Shown here: piece by piece, positions 6,340-7,927 of the stretch | How positions within the stretch are numbered: position 1 is the stretch's first letter | How the letters are laid out: every line of letters begins with the position of its first letter | Assembly (NCBI GenBank): GCA_017959625.1 | Contig: JAGDAG010000042.1 | Span: 1 to 7,927, forward strand | Source of the DNA: Abditibacteriota bacterium | Lineage (GTDB): Bacteria; Armatimonadota; UBA5829 | DNA: 7,927 nt | Reading direction: 5' to 3' | The notes under the pieces: model-generated | The model's database searches: none | Seen by the model: the letters and a program-made list of their open reading frames with translations, nothing else | What the model was told of the DNA's origin: nothing | Translations under genes and position numbers: made by a program

Positions 6340-7566
6340 TTATGCAAAACGCACCGATTCCGCATAGCCTGCGATCTCGGCATAGCTCTTTCCGGACTTC
6401 AGCATATCATAGAAGGTCTCAACAAGCTCTATGACTTTATCCATTCCTTCCGTTTCGGCGGATATGCCGCTGAATTCCTTCAGGGCGGCCTTTACCCCGT
6501 TTTCGGCGCAGAAGGAGGACACTTTGACGGCAGCCTCGTCGTCCGGCTGCGCGAACAAGAGGCCCCCTGCGATGCCGATGCACACGTAAACGGGCAGTAT
6601 GCCGTTGTCAAGGCAGCTTTTCACAGTGCCGATCAGCCTGTCGTTGTTGGAAAGCTTCCTCACGGGATCCTTGCCGACTCTGGCAACTGTGTCCCCCAGC
6701 CTGTGGTTGGCGAAGCGGAACAGAAGTTCGTCGGCGTGGGCGGTGAGTTCGTCGAAGGGATAATCATACTGTTTGCACAGCGCGGCCACCGATTCTCCCA
6801 GAGCATACTTGCAGATAAGCTTTATCCCGGCGTCGGCCATGGCTTCGTAGGTGTAGGTATAGCCCTTCAGGAAGCCCAGATAGGAGCAGGTGGCATGGGA
6901 CATATTGTGGATGAACAGCTTTCTCTTGATAAAGAACTCAAAGGGGGCAAAGGGCTTCAGGTTCACGATGTCCGGTATCTCGCCCTTGAAAGCGGCCTTG
7001 TCGACGGGAAGCTCGCAATAGGGTTCCACAAAAACCACCAGAGGGTTCTTTGCCTTGGCTTCGGCAGGCACCATGGGGACCATCCTTCCTATGGAAGCCT
7101 CCACCAGCCCCACGGTCTCCAGAAATCTCGCGTATTCCTCATCGTTGAGCTCCTTCTTCATGAGGTCGCGGATAAAGCTGTCGGCCTCCAGAAGGTTTTC
7201 CGCAATAATGATATTGAGGGGCTTTTCGTTGCCGATCTGCCAGCGCTTTCTGAGGCCGGCGGCTACCGGCTTGATTATGTAAGGCAGCACCCGCACGCCC
7301 ACCGAGGTGGACATAAGGTCGGCTGTGGCTATCTCGTCCGCCACTTTCTCCACAACCTTGCCGTCAACGGCTCTTGCGTTATCGATGACGATCTCTTTTT
7401 CCTCTTTGTCGCTGACTATGTTTATGGGGTAGCACCTGTCTCTGTTGAACTGTTCGATGACAGCGTCCACCACATCCACAAAAACCAGCTCATAACCGGA
7501 TTGGCGGAACAGCTGGCCCATAAAGCCGCGTCCGATATTTCCCGCTCCGTAAAGCACTGCTTTCAT
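6340..7566 (-). CDS. mtlD: Mannitol-1-phosphate 5-dehydrogenase
   Basis: This 408-aa protein belongs to the polyol-specific long-chain dehydrogenase family. MtlD (EC 1.1.1.17) interconverts mannitol-1-phosphate and fructose-6-phosphate with NAD in the cytoplasm. The N-terminal Rossmann motif is GAGNIGRG (residues 7-14), followed by the acidic residue of strand 2 in FVDVVD. NIIIAENLLEAD (~118-129) and the catalytic K-x4-N-x2-H motif in KRKLFIHNMSHA (K216, N221, H224) match E. coli MtlD, as do RVGKDPVRKLSNNDRLI (~296-312) and the GIAGGLLF helix. It is about 25 residues longer than E. coli MtlD, mostly at the C-terminus. An AGGAG site (7574-7578) lies 7 bases before the ATG. It follows the PHP gene by 34 bases and is closed by a strong terminator. 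No PTS mannitol genes are in view, so substrate may come from another route, and a related polyol-phosphate or hexuronate dehydrogenase activity is possible. Confidence 0.88.
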   Translation of the reverse strand: MKAVLYGAGNIGRGFMGQLFRQSGYELVFVDVVDAVIEQFNRDRCYPINIVSDKEEKEIVIDNARAVDGKVVEKVADEIATADLMSTSVGVRVLPYIIKPVAAGLRKRWQIGNEKPLNIIIAENLLEADSFIRDLMKKELNDEEYARFLETVGLVEASIGRMVPMVPAEAKAKNPLVVFVEPYCELPVDKAAFKGEIPDIVNLKPFAPFEFFIKRKLFIHNMSHATCSYLGFLKGYTYTYEAMADAGIKLICKYALGESVAALCKQYDYPFDELTAHADELLFRFANHRLGDTVARVGKDPVRKLSNNDRLIGTVKSCLDNGILPVYVCIGIAGGLLFAQPDDEAAVKVSSFCAENGVKAALKEFSGISAETEGMDKVIELVETFYDMLKSGKSYAEIAGYAESVRFA

Positions 7567-7583
7567 AAAACTACTCCTGTTTC

Positions 7584-7596
7584 GGGCCCGGGGCCC
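7584..7596. repeat. GC-rich palindrome in the PHP-mtlD gap
   Basis: GGGCCCGGGGCCC is nearly self-complementary and lies 4 bases past the PHP gene stop and upstream of the mtlD ribosome site. A similar minus-strand element (AAAGGGCCCGGGC, 3169-3181) sits at the end of the glycosidase gene. No T-run follows, so it is not a standard terminator. Confidence 0.4.
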
Positions 7597-7600
7597 TTTG

Positions 7601-7927
7601 TTATGCGTTTTTTGCTATTTTTTCATAAAGGTCCAGCCTGTCCTCTATCCGGGGCAGGGCCTTTTTGGTTTTTTCCGATTTGATGGAAGCGCCAAGGTCC
7701 CGTGTAGCAGCCTCCTCCGAACCGATAAGGGCCCAGGTGGCTTTTATCAGATTGGAGAAACCGGGGTCTTCAAGGGCGGGGCAGATGAAGCTCTGCCTTG
7801 AAGAATTTATGTCCTCGCCGGAGATCTGCATCAGGCCGTATTTTTCGCAATACTCCTTCACTCTCCGGAGCTGAAACGGGGTATTCCGCGACGGCATATA
7901 AGTCACGGCGTCAAAACCGAGGCCGGC
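7601..7927 (-). CDS. PHP-domain protein, C-terminal part (5' end outside window)
   Basis: The frame is open from the right edge to the TAA at 7601-7603, giving 108 visible residues. GLGFDAVTYMPSRN, then a helix QLRRVKEYCEKYGL, then QISGEDINSSRQSFICPALED resemble the end of PHP (polymerase and histidinol phosphatase-like) proteins, in which late Asp and His residues help hold the metal centre; the GEDIN segment is the most telling piece. PHP proteins are metal-dependent phosphoesterases or hydrolases with varied substrates. The remaining tail (LDLYEKIAKNA) is helical and charged. A GTG at 7906 is internal, since the preceding codons continue the family-like sequence. It is probably co-transcribed with mtlD, which suggests a role with a sugar or polyol phosphate, but that is inference from neighbourhood only. 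Confidence 0.72.
   Translation of the reverse strand, partial: AGLGFDAVTYMPSRNTPFQLRRVKEYCEKYGLMQISGEDINSSRQSFICPALEDPGFSNLIKATWALIGSEEAATRDLGASIKSEKTKKALPRIEDRLDLYEKIAKNA

Noticed and set aside
6297..6383. A 29-residue N-terminal extension of the solute-binding protein
   Set aside because: It would be encoded by the mtlD tail and the terminator hairpin and would bury the export signal behind a charged leader.
5301..6434. A 377-codon plus-strand open frame opposite the binding protein and mtlD end
   Set aside because: It runs through the terminator hairpin and two confident minus-strand genes and shows no family motif.
6703..7683. A 326-codon plus-strand open frame opposite mtlD
   Set aside because: It is the mirror of a gene with clear MtlD motifs, with no ribosome site or domain of its own.
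1..7927. tRNA, rRNA, CRISPR array, insertion sequence or transposase
   Set aside because: No cloverleaf, regular spaced repeats, terminal inverted repeats with transposase, or rRNA-like stretch was found on either strand by reading.

Overview
The window (GC in the mid-50s percent by eye) is dense bacterial chromosome with one convergent junction. Five genes run on the minus strand (plus the 3' end of a sixth at the right edge), and the 3' part of one plus-strand gene enters at the left edge. Shine-Dalgarno sites are mostly strong (AGGAG types), a TATAAT promoter is present, and Rho-independent terminators are textbook. The source is not certain. Frequent ATA isoleucine codons in a GC-rich context, a secreted GHL10-type glycosidase with a CBM9-like tail, and a LamG-domain protein would suit an uncultured polysaccharide-using bacterium, perhaps from a gut and perhaps of the Lentisphaerota or Armatimonadota/Abditibacteriota kind. 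That placement is a low-confidence inference.

Layout from left to right. Bases 2-916 (+) hold the 3' part of a gene with a C-terminal LamG/concanavalin A-like domain and a lysine-rich linker. Bases 917-1039 are a convergent intergenic region packed with dyads, ending in a bidirectional terminator. Bases 1040-3101 (-) are argB-argD, two arginine-biosynthesis enzymes with overlapping ends, served by a strong sigma-70-type promoter at 3138-3167. Bases 3180-6296 (-) are a two-gene unit: a family 1 extracellular sugar-binding protein followed by a secreted GHL10 glycosidase-like protein, with the second gene's ribosome binding site lying on the first gene's stop codon. Bases 6306-6332 are a strong terminator. 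Bases 6340-7566 (-) are a mannitol-1-phosphate 5-dehydrogenase, and 7601-7927 (-) is the C-terminal part of a PHP-domain protein.

Working together: the PHP gene and mtlD look like one transcription unit for polyol phosphate or cofactor metabolism. The binding protein and glycosidase look like a carbohydrate capture pair, but no permease or ATPase gene is in the window. argBD is a separate anabolic unit that may also receive read-through from the glycosidase gene, since no terminator separates them. No RNA genes, mobile elements, CRISPR arrays or origins were seen, and no stretch over 300 bases lacks a gene.

No clearly new system is proven here. The points most worth a second look are the binding protein start placed directly behind a terminator without a visible Shine-Dalgarno, a dnaX-like in-frame slippery heptamer in the LamG-domain gene, and a GC-rich palindrome shared by two gene junctions.
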